Source: an uncultured Clostridia bacterium (GTDB lineage: Bacteria > Bacillota_A > Clostridia > Peptostreptococcales > Anaerovoracaceae). From it: 5,853 nt of DNA. The notes beneath the pieces were generated by a model, which worked only from the letters and a program-made list of their open reading frames with translations, searched no databases and had not been told where the DNA came from. The translations under genes were made by a program, and so were the position numbers. Every line of letters begins with the position of its first letter. The first letter of the stretch is position 1. The DNA is taken from NCBI GenBank assembly GCA_946645735.1, contig CAMPCK010000067.1:1-5853 (forward strand). The letters run 5' to 3'. Below are positions 1-5,853 of this stretch, one piece after another.

Positions 1-918
1 GGTCAGGATGGGGATCATGGTGAAGGATCCGGGGAAGCCCTTCTTACGTCCTGCTCTCTCATACATGGTAGCAAGGTCAGTATAGAGATATCCGGGGTAT
101 CCACGTCTTCCGGGAACCTCCTTCTTGGCTGCTGATACCTCACGGAGAGCTTCAGCATAGTTGGTGATATCTGTAATGATGACCAGTACGTGCATACCAA
201 GGTCGAAGGCCAGATATTCAGCTGCGGTAAGGGCCATACGAGGGGTTGCGATACGCTCTACAGCGGGGTCATTGGCCAGGTTCATGAACATTACTGTTCT
301 GTCGATGGCGCCTGTACGTCTGAAGTCTGATGCAAAGAATTCAGCCTCTTCATGTGTAATACCTACAGCAGCGAATACTACGGCGAAGTTGCCTGCATCT
401 CCTCCGATTACCTTGGCCTGACGTGCGATCTGAGCTGCCAGATCAGCATGAGGAAGTCCGGATGCGGAGAAGATAGGAAGCTTCTGTCCTCTTACCAGGG
501 TGTTAAGTCCGTCAATGGCGGATACACCTGTCTGAATGAATTCTGCAGGATAGTCACGGGCTGCCGGGTTCATGGGAAGTCCGTTGATATCCATCATCTT
601 TTCGGGAATGATCTCAGGACCGTCATCCTTGGGTCTTCCCATACCGTCAAATACTCTTCCCAGCATGTCTGCTGATACGGCAAGTTCTGTGCCGTGTCCC
701 AGGAATCTTACAGTGGATTCCTTGAGGTTGATACCTGTGGATGCTTCGAAGAGCTGTACCAGAGCGTTATGTCCGTTTACTTCAAGTACCTTGCAGAGCC
801 TGGTCTCTCCTGAAGGCAGGAGGATCTCTCCAAGCTCATCGTAGGTAACGTCCTCTACGTCCTTTACGAGCATCAGAGGTCCTACAACTTCACTGATGGT
901 TCTGTATTCTTTAATCAT
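1..918 (-). CDS. ntpB: V/A-type ATPase subunit B, N-terminal 306 residues (C-terminus beyond window)
   Basis: This is the non-catalytic nucleotide-site subunit, which alternates with A in the A3B3 head in the cytoplasm. I translated the open frame by hand: it begins [18 protein letters not shown] and runs without a stop to base 1, giving 306 of about 460 expected residues. Visible parts are the N-terminal beta-barrel (about 1-75), the nucleotide-binding core from about 76, and SASGLPH at 151-157, the degenerate P-loop typical of B, which lacks the GKT of a catalytic Walker [16 protein letters not shown] (178-192) and [25 protein letters not shown] (267-291) are also strongly family-specific. 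The arginine finger donated to the A site should lie in the SLSRL segment near residue 350, outside the window. The ATG at 918-916 overlaps the end of A by 8 bases (ATGATTAA) and has AAAGGAGG 9 bases upstream. Identity is secure; the 3' end cannot be assessed. Confidence 0.97.
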   Translation of the reverse strand, partial: MIKEYRTISEVVGPLMLVKDVEDVTYDELGEILLPSGETRLCKVLEVNGHNALVQLFEASTGINLKESTVRFLGHGTELAVSADMLGRVFDGMGRPKDDGPEIIPEKMMDINGLPMNPAARDYPAEFIQTGVSAIDGLNTLVRGQKLPIFSASGLPHADLAAQIARQAKVIGGDAGNFAVVFAAVGITHEEAEFFASDFRRTGAIDRTVMFMNLANDPAVERIATPRMALTAAEYLAFDLGMHVLVIITDITNYAEALREVSAAKKEVPGRRGYPGYLYTDLATMYERAGRKKGFPGSFTMIPILT

Positions 919-2716
919 CCTGTTCTGCCTCCTTTGCTACCAGTTCATTAATATCGTCTCTCATTCTTCCCATGAGTTCATCGAAGGCAGCATCAATATT
1001 TTCCTCTTCGATATATTTGAATCTTCCTATGTCTTCTCTTTCAGGAAGGTTTGAAATCTTGGAGAATGGTGCACCCTTCTTTATAGCGTCCTGTCCCATG
1101 TCATAGTAGGAAAGGATCAGCTTGAGAAGCTTGTACTGCTTGTTCATGGAAGTGTATGTATCAACTTCATGGAAAGCATTCTGGTGGAGATAGTCCTCAC
1201 GGATGGACTTACATACTTCCAGCTTCATTCTGTCATCATAGGAAAGGGAATCAACACCAACGAGCTGTACGATCTCGTTGAGTTCTGCCTCGTCCTGAAG
1301 GAGGGCCAGAGTTCTTGCTCTCATCTTCGGGAAGTCCTTGGATACATTGGTCTCATACCATTTCTCAAGCTTGTCCACATAGAGTGAATAGGACTGGAGC
1401 CAGTTGATGGCAGGGAAATGTCTTGCATATGCAAGAGCTGAATCCAGACACCAGAATACCTTTACGATTCTTAAGGTTGCCTGGGATACAGGTTCTGAAA
1501 TGTCGCCTCCCGGAGGAGATACGGCTCCGATTACTGAAAGGGCTCCCATTCTTCCCTTCTGTCCAAGGGATACGGTACGGCCTGCTCTCTCATAGAACTG
1601 AGCAAGACGTGATGCCAGATATGCGGGATAACCTTCTTCACCGGGCATTTCCTCAAGACGTCCGGACATCTCACGGAGAGCCTCTGCCCAGCGGGATGTG
1701 GAGTCAGCCATGAGAGCTACAGAGTAGCCCATGTCTCTGAAGTACTCAGCGATGGTAATACCTGTATAAACGGAAGCCTCACGGGCTGCTACAGGCATAT
1801 CGGAGGTGTTGGCAATGAGAACTGTACGCTTCATAAGGGGTTCGCCTGATCTGGGGTCGGTCAGTTCAGGGAATTCCATAAGTACGTCGGTCATCTCGTT
1901 TCCACGCTCACCGCAGCCGATGTATACTACGATATCAGCATCTGCCCACTTGGCCAGCTGGTGCTGTACTACGGTCTTTCCTGAACCGAAGGGTCCGGGT
2001 ACGGCAGCAACACCGCCCTTGGCAATGGGGAACATGGTATCGATTACACGCTGACCTGTGATAAGGGGCATCTCAGGAGTAAGCTTAGCTGTGTAAGGTC
2101 TGCCTCTACGTACAGGCCACTTCTGCATAAGGCTCAGCTCCTTGATGTCACCTGCCTCAAGGTTTTCAAGATGATAAGGTTCTGAAAGCTTGACCTTGCA
2201 GACGGTCTGATCAACGTGATATTCACCTTTTTCAATCCATTCTATTGTGCCCTTTACTCCGTTGGGAACCATGATCTTATGATCAACGAGAACGGTCTCG
2301 GGAACTGATCCGATGATGTCGCCGGACTCAACATAGTCGCCGACAGCGGCACAGGGTTCGAATTCCCATACCTTTTCACGGTTAAGAGCGGGAACCTTGA
2401 TACCTCTTGTGATGTTGGGGCCTACGGCCTTAACCATCTCTTCAAGGGGTCTCTGGATTCCGTCGTACATGGTCTCGATGAGTCCGGGGCCAAGCTCTAC
2501 TGAAAGAGGTGCTCCTGTGGATACTACAGGCACTCCGGGGCCGATTCCGGCGGTCTCTTCATATACCTGTACGGATGCACGGTCGCCTCTCATTTCGATG
2601 ATCTCACCGATAAGGCCCTGGTCTCCTACGTGAACCACGTCGTACATATTGGCATCTTCCATTCCCGATGCTACTACAAGGGGTCCGGAAATCTTAAAAA
2701 CTTTTCCTTGACTCAT
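911..2716 (-). CDS. ntpA: V/A-type ATPase catalytic subunit A
   Basis: This is the catalytic subunit of the A3B3 head, which hydrolyses (or makes) ATP in step with shaft rotation. It is 601 residues, the usual length or slightly over (about 580-600). An N-terminal beta-barrel (about 1-70) starts [16 protein letters not shown]. The A-specific bulge insertion lies around 110-190 and separates A from F1-beta. The nucleotide domain has Walker A GPFGSGKT at 241-248 (Lys247), GERGNEM with catalytic Glu270 and Arg271, and the Walker B strand [11 protein letters not shown] with Asp338. [24 protein letters not shown] follows at 356-379, then [12 protein letters not shown] (394-405), and a helical C-terminal domain from about 430. 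These residues match E. hirae NtpA Lys238, Glu261 and Arg262 with a constant offset of nine (numbering recalled). No catalytic residue is missing. The ATG shares one base with the stop of F (TAATG), and GGAGGTGA precedes it. The tail overlaps the start of B. Confidence 0.99.
   Translation of the reverse strand: MSQGKVFKISGPLVVASGMEDANMYDVVHVGDQGLIGEIIEMRGDRASVQVYEETAGIGPGVPVVSTGAPLSVELGPGLIETMYDGIQRPLEEMVKAVGPNITRGIKVPALNREKVWEFEPCAAVGDYVESGDIIGSVPETVLVDHKIMVPNGVKGTIEWIEKGEYHVDQTVCKVKLSEPYHLENLEAGDIKELSLMQKWPVRRGRPYTAKLTPEMPLITGQRVIDTMFPIAKGGVAAVPGPFGSGKTVVQHQLAKWADADIVVYIGCGERGNEMTDVLMEFPELTDPRSGEPLMKRTVLIANTSDMPVAAREASVYTGITIAEYFRDMGYSVALMADSTSRWAEALREMSGRLEEMPGEEGYPAYLASRLAQFYERAGRTVSLGQKGRMGALSVIGAVSPPGGDISEPVSQATLRIVKVFWCLDSALAYARHFPAINWLQSYSLYVDKLEKWYETNVSKDFPKMRARTLALLQDEAELNEIVQLVGVDSLSYDDRMKLEVCKSIREDYLHQNAFHEVDTYTSMNKQYKLLKLILSYYDMGQDAIKKGAPFSKISNLPEREDIGRFKYIEEENIDAAFDELMGRMRDDINELVAKEAEQDD
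928..935 (-). promoter_or_regulatory. Ribosome binding site of subunit B, inside the end of A
   Basis: The minus strand reads AAAGGAGG, nine bases before the ATG of B at 918. It lies within the coding sequence of A, over the Lys-Glu codons AAG GAG near its C-terminus. With the 8-base A/B overlap this suggests that ribosomes finishing A feed initiation of B. Confidence 0.85.
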
Positions 2717-3039
2717 TAATTGTCACCTCCAAAGAGTATGTCTGCTCCAACGGCTCTTTCTACCGACTTCTTAACTGAAGTCATGCCTATTCCCAAAGTT
2801 CCGTCCTTGCCCGGGATAGGAATTATCGCCGGGAGCCTGGAGTCTGTATATTCATCTACTTCATCCATCATATACTGATAGAGCTGTTCTGTGATGTAGA
2901 TTATTGCGAAATCTTCTTTTGCGATCCTTTTAAGGGTCTTCTTGGCTTCGTCGGGATCATCGATGGGGAAAACATCCAGACCCACAGCCTTAAAGCCCAA
3001 TATGGATTCTCTGTCTCCTATTACACCGATTTTATACAT
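2716..3039 (-). CDS. ntpG: V/A-type ATPase central-stalk subunit F
   Basis: This small subunit binds subunit D and forms the central rotor shaft under the A3B3 head. The 107-residue length fits the family (about 100-110). It opens with the typical strand and loop [26 protein letters not shown], then an alternating beta/alpha Rossmann-like fold with [11 protein letters not shown] (about 43-53), [13 protein letters not shown] (about 68-80) and a final helix [11 protein letters not shown]. There are no membrane segments or signal peptide. The name is the E. hirae ntpG convention; databases often call the same protein AtpF or subunit F. Its ATG overlaps the end of subunit C by 8 bases (ATGTATAA) with a weaker GAGGGAG site upstream. 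Its last codons, for Gly-Gly-Asp, also spell the ribosome binding site of subunit A. Position between C and A agrees with the assignment. Confidence 0.96.
   Translation of the reverse strand: MYKIGVIGDRESILGFKAVGLDVFPIDDPDEAKKTLKRIAKEDFAIIYITEQLYQYMMDEVDEYTDSRLPAIIPIPGKDGTLGIGMTSVKKSVERAVGADILFGGDN
2723..2730 (-). promoter_or_regulatory. Ribosome binding site of subunit A, inside the end of F
   Basis: The minus strand reads GGAGGTGA, complementary to the 16S rRNA 3' end, six bases before the ATG at 2716. It is made by the Gly-Gly-Asp codons that end subunit F and fixes the start of A. Confidence 0.9.
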
Positions 3040-3952
3040 ATGTCTCCCTCAGCCTTTCTTTTATCAATGCGTCATCCATGCCGGAGATCTTGCCTGTGAG
3101 TATCATTCTCAGGTTCATGACTTCGGCCTCCTTGGCTTCCAGGTATCCGACGATGGGCTCGATTCCGAAGGGAACGTAGAGAGCGTCTCTTACGAAATCC
3201 ATCTTCTCGTTGTCGAGATACTTTTCAACGCCGGAAACGCCGACTTCATTTACTATGCCTGATGCCTGCTGCTCGATGGCATTCTCATCCAGATTGCCGC
3301 CTTCAAGGAACACTCTTCTGTAGAAGGTTCTGGGCTTTCCGATCTCCTTAAGTCTTACGAAGGAATCGATGTTGAGAGAGTCGATCTTTCTCATGACATA
3401 TTCCTTAAGAAAATCGCTTCCGGATTCTTCTGCATCTGTAAGCATATCCTTGTAGCAGGCCTTATCAAGTCTCAGGTCAATTTCCTGAGGATCCCTTGAC
3501 TTGGCAAAGAGCTCGATGGCTTCATCAACCGCCGCCCTCATTTCAACGGTCATCTGGGAGTATTCCCTCTTTCTCAGCATTTCCTCCATCTGATCTGCAG
3601 GAATAGTACCTGAATCGATCAGAAGATGGCTGGCATCTGTCTTTAAGAACTCAGCCTTAAGAAGTACTTTGAGATTATGATAATCGTTGGGGTACTTAAG
3701 GAAGTTCAGAACCTTTTCATCGGGGATGGACGAGTAGATGGTCTCATAGGTCTCTTCCATATTTTTGGAAAGAATTGCTTCGAAATCCCTTGGATTCTCC
3801 AACTCCCTGCCATCTCCGTATCCGTGCTCCGCGAGAACATTCATAATGTCCTGTACATTCTGAAGTTCCATAAGCCTTAAGGTTTCCTCACGGTTCAGAA
3901 GCTCTGTTTCCTTGGAACGAATGACGACACATGGGAAAATATAGTCTGCCAT
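3032..3952 (-). CDS. ntpC: V/A-type ATPase subunit C (AC39/d-like rotor adaptor)
   Basis: This subunit sits like a cup on the K ring and receives the central D-F shaft, linking the cytoplasmic and membrane rotors. The protein is soluble, mostly helical, 306 residues, slightly short for a family of about 300-350. Typical features are the N-terminal ADYIFPCVVIRSKETELL, LKYPNDYHNLKVLLKAEF around 85-102, and the diagnostic C-terminal stretch at 263-306 with PIVGYLEAKEAEVMNLRMILTGKISG, resembling the family pattern of a Y..AKE..E..N.R.ILTGK. I place the start at the ATG at 3952-3950, one base after the stop of E, with GAGGAGGAG just upstream. A longer in-frame start at 3967 would be TTG and would lie inside that ribosome binding site, so it is unlikely. 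The 3' end overlaps the start of F by 8 bases. Confidence 0.95.
   Translation of the reverse strand: MADYIFPCVVIRSKETELLNREETLRLMELQNVQDIMNVLAEHGYGDGRELENPRDFEAILSKNMEETYETIYSSIPDEKVLNFLKYPNDYHNLKVLLKAEFLKTDASHLLIDSGTIPADQMEEMLRKREYSQMTVEMRAAVDEAIELFAKSRDPQEIDLRLDKACYKDMLTDAEESGSDFLKEYVMRKIDSLNIDSFVRLKEIGKPRTFYRRVFLEGGNLDENAIEQQASGIVNEVGVSGVEKYLDNEKMDFVRDALYVPFGIEPIVGYLEAKEAEVMNLRMILTGKISGMDDALIKERLRETYV
3044..3050 (-). promoter_or_regulatory. Weak ribosome binding site of subunit F, inside the end of C
   Basis: The minus strand reads GAGGGAG, four bases before the ATG at 3039, over the Arg-Glu codons AGG GAG near the end of C. It is a poorer match than the sites of its neighbours, so initiation of F may rely more on the overlapping stop of C (ATGTATAA). 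Confidence 0.65.
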
Positions 3953-3953
3953 G

Positions 3954-4577
3954 TCACTCCTCCTCAAAAAGCATTCTGGATACTTCTGCCGCCATGTTTA
4001 CTCTGGCGAAATCCACCTGAGTTCCCACGGTATTGTCTGCGTAGGTAAGTCTGTATCTGATCCAGAATCCGCCTGTGATGGGTTCGGACTTCTCGTTCAG
4101 TTCGAACCTTTCACTGTATGGAAAGTCTCCGTACTTTTCCTCACGCATTTCCTCTGTGGCCTCATTCAGTCTCTTTATGACCTCAGGTGCGATGGTTGTT
4201 CTTTCTTTTTCATTAAATGTGAGCAGACCTCCGTACATCTGGGAGTTGATTCCCACCTGTACGAGATAGTTTATATATTCCTCTCTTGGAAGATTTGTGA
4301 TTCTCTTGATGGATTCATCAAAGCATTCCTTGATGACTTCCTGTTTTTTCTCAAGGAGGACTTTCTTGCTGTCTATGGCCGCTACGGACTCGCGTCTGAG
4401 GATGATTCTCTCCTTCTCCTCGTGTCCTTTTTTGATGAGGGCTGCGGACTTTTCCTTAGCCTTTTCTCTGGCCTCTTCTATGATCTGATCACATTTTGCC
4501 TGGGCTTCTTCGATGGCCGCTCTTTCGGCCTCCTTAGCTTCATCCAGGATAGTTGATGTGATTTTTTCTATGCTCAT
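3954..4577 (-). CDS. ntpE: V/A-type ATPase peripheral-stalk subunit E
   Basis: Subunit E pairs with the small G/H-type subunit to make the peripheral stalks that stop the A3B3 head from rotating with the shaft. The protein is 207 residues, within the usual 185-210. Residues 1 to about 95 form a long charged helix rich in Glu, Lys and Ala (for example EEAREKAKEKSAALIKKGHEEKERI), expected to make a right-handed coiled coil with its partner. Residues about 98-207 form the globular head-binding domain, with PREEYINYLVQVG, ITGGFWIRY (167-175) and a closing helix FARVNMAAEVSRMLFEEE. The ATG at 4577 has AGAGGA seven bases upstream. The final three Glu codons (GAG GAG GAG) are also the ribosome binding site of C. 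The partner gene is not in the window and usually precedes I. Confidence 0.94.
   Translation of the reverse strand: MSIEKITSTILDEAKEAERAAIEEAQAKCDQIIEEAREKAKEKSAALIKKGHEEKERIILRRESVAAIDSKKVLLEKKQEVIKECFDESIKRITNLPREEYINYLVQVGINSQMYGGLLTFNEKERTTIAPEVIKRLNEATEEMREEKYGDFPYSERFELNEKSEPITGGFWIRYRLTYADNTVGTQVDFARVNMAAEVSRMLFEEE
3957..3965 (-). promoter_or_regulatory. Ribosome binding site of subunit C, inside the end of E
   Basis: The minus strand reads GAGGAGGAG, the three Glu codons that end subunit E. The AGGAGG core is six bases before the ATG at 3952. It decides the start of C: the alternative in-frame TTG at 3967 would lie immediately before this site and have no spacing to use it. Confidence 0.85.
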
Positions 4578-4630
4578 AGTTTCTTCCTCTTATTTTCTCT
4601 TGATCAAAAGCAAACTCTTTTATATGTATG
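4578..4630 (-). other. 53-bp K-E spacer with near-palindrome and E ribosome binding site
   Basis: This is the only noticeable gap inside the operon. It is AT-rich. The minus strand has a near-palindrome, CTTTTGATCAAGAG, at 4610-4597 with a perfect TTGATCAA core; as RNA it could form only a weak five-pair stem (one G-U pair) with a GAUC loop. AGAGGA at 4590-4585 is the probable ribosome binding site of E, seven bases before its ATG. No terminator with a stable GC stem and U-run is present, and I see no convincing -35/-10 pair. Confidence 0.45.
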
Positions 4631-5115
<485 letters not shown>

Positions 5116-5120
5116 AAGAG

Positions 5121-5853
5121 TTATTTATTCTCGATTTTTATATATTTTGTATTCTTTTTGAGAGGTGCGAATGCATCTCCGCCGTCTTCGTAGAACTTTC
5201 CGAAGAATTCAACGAACTGAAGACGTGCTGAATGGATGAAAGCACCTATAACGTTTATTCCGAAGTTCAGCGTATGTCCGAGAAGGAATACGATAATGAA
5301 CAATATCGCGCCCTTTACGCCTCCGCCTGCCAGAGTTCCGATGGTATTGACTACCTGGGCAATGGCTCCGGTCGCAAGGCCGAGGGCCATGATTCTGGCA
5401 TATGACATGATATCCGAAAGCCAGCTCGTGATATCATACACGTTGGAGAATCCTCCCATGATCTTGCCGAATCCCTTGCGGTCTCTTCCTCCAGTTACTG
5501 CCAGGCCTACAATGGCTATGATGGACATATACTTGCCGATGGTCTGGGCAGCCGGTCCTATGGCGCTTCCTGCAAGCCACAGGATGAGTCCGATGATGGT
5601 CGCATACCACAGAATGATGTTGCAGATAAAATCTACGAGTTTGCCCTGCTTGAGAAGTTTATATCCTTCAATTCCCAAAGCGAGGAACAGGTGAGCAACA
5701 CCGAGTACTATGGATGCTACCAGAAGCGGCATAGGATTCGAAAGCGGGTCGAAAAGAATCGGCTTTACAGCGATCTCTTTTCCGAAGAAAGTGGATGATA
5801 CCACAGGAATGAGGTCTCCGAACCAGCTTCCGAACATTGCGCCCCAGAAGAAG
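5121..5853 (-). CDS. ntpI: V/A-type ATPase subunit I (a-type membrane stator), C-terminal part
   Basis: This is the stator protein beside the K ring; it provides the two ion half-channels. Only the last 243 or so residues are present, starting FFWGAMFGSWFGDL at the right edge; the full protein is usually about 640-660 residues with a cytoplasmic N-terminal half. At least five hydrophobic stretches are visible. Counting from the internal Met at 5837, they lie at about 37-57, 69-92, 103-117, 145-168 and 175-201. Conserved functional segments are SYARIMALGLATGAIA, whose Arg is encoded at 5396-5394, and IHSARLQFVEFFGKFYEDGG, with Arg at 5225-5223. These match the two essential arginines of the family that release the ion from the ring glutamate. 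The Met at 5837 lies within a membrane motif and is not the true start; the frame stays open to the edge. Confidence 0.96.
   Translation of the reverse strand, partial: FFWGAMFGSWFGDLIPVVSSTFFGKEIAVKPILFDPLSNPMPLLVASIVLGVAHLFLALGIEGYKLLKQGKLVDFICNIILWYATIIGLILWLAGSAIGPAAQTIGKYMSIIAIVGLAVTGGRDRKGFGKIMGGFSNVYDITSWLSDIMSYARIMALGLATGAIAQVVNTIGTLAGGGVKGAILFIIVFLLGHTLNFGINVIGAFIHSARLQFVEFFGKFYEDGGDAFAPLKKNTKYIKIENK

Noticed and set aside
352..675. Plus-strand open frames opposite subunit B (161-421, 352-675, 572-844)
   Set aside because: The minus strand of this region translates without a stop into a textbook subunit B. These frames are shadows that overlap one another.
3953..3967. Five-residue N-terminal extension of subunit C from a TTG at 3967
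   Set aside because: The TTG is part of the sequence surrounding the ribosome binding site, while the ATG at 3952 has correct spacing and begins the family-typical ADYIF sequence.
3951..4556. A 201-codon plus-strand open frame opposite subunit E
   Set aside because: It is antisense to a clearly recognisable gene, has low-complexity runs of Phe, Leu and Ser that simply mirror the Glu/Lys/Ala-rich coiled coil, and shows no family resemblance or convincing ribosome binding site.
4597..4610. Near-palindrome as a transcription terminator
   Set aside because: The stem is only five mostly A-U pairs and lacks a following U-run, so it cannot be a credible intrinsic terminator, and the operon clearly continues.
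5236..5694. A 152-codon plus-strand open frame opposite subunit I
   Set aside because: Its composition (many Met, Pro and Ser) is what antisense reading of membrane-protein codons gives. It has no recognisable motif and lies wholly within a well-conserved gene.

Overview
The window is a single, tightly packed operon for a bacterial V/A-type (NtpA-family) rotary ATPase, read entirely on the minus strand (right to left). Transcription order is I (C-terminal part), K, E, C, F, A, B (N-terminal part). Both end genes are cut by the window edges. About 98% of the window is coding. I see no RNA gene, mobile element, CRISPR array, convincing promoter or terminator, and no gene on the plus strand.

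Organism: the gene order I-K-E-C-F-A-B, strong purine-rich Shine-Dalgarno sites (GGAGG type), moderate GC and the protein sequences suggest an anaerobic member of the Bacillota. The Clostridia/Lachnospiraceae group is my best guess. This is an inference from the family's distribution and the general style of the sequence, not a proven placement.

Layout (window coordinates, all minus strand): 5121-5853 subunit I, the membrane stator, C-terminal 243 residues. 4631-5101 subunit K, the double-hairpin rotor-ring proteolipid. 4578-4630 the only gap of any size (53 bp). 3954-4577 subunit E (peripheral stalk). 3032-3952 subunit C (rotor-to-ring adaptor). 2716-3039 subunit F (central stalk). 911-2716 catalytic subunit A. 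1-918 subunit B, its first 306 residues. Subunit D and the remainder of B should lie off the left edge. The rest of I, and probably the small G/H-type stalk subunit, should lie off the right edge.

How the parts work together: A and B form the hexameric head that binds ATP. F, with the unseen D, forms the central shaft. C couples the shaft to the ring of K subunits. I supplies the ion half-channels and the essential arginines. E, with its unseen partner, holds the head still. The K protein carries the Leu-Thr-Gln...Gln...Glu set known to bind Na+ in the Enterococcus hirae enzyme, so sodium rather than protons is the likely coupling ion. From E to B the genes overlap or nearly touch, and the last codons of E, C, F and A double as the ribosome binding site of the next gene, which points to translational coupling.

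This is a well-known system. I found no sign of an undescribed one. The most useful observations are the Na+ signature, the dual-use gene ends and the isolated K-E spacer.
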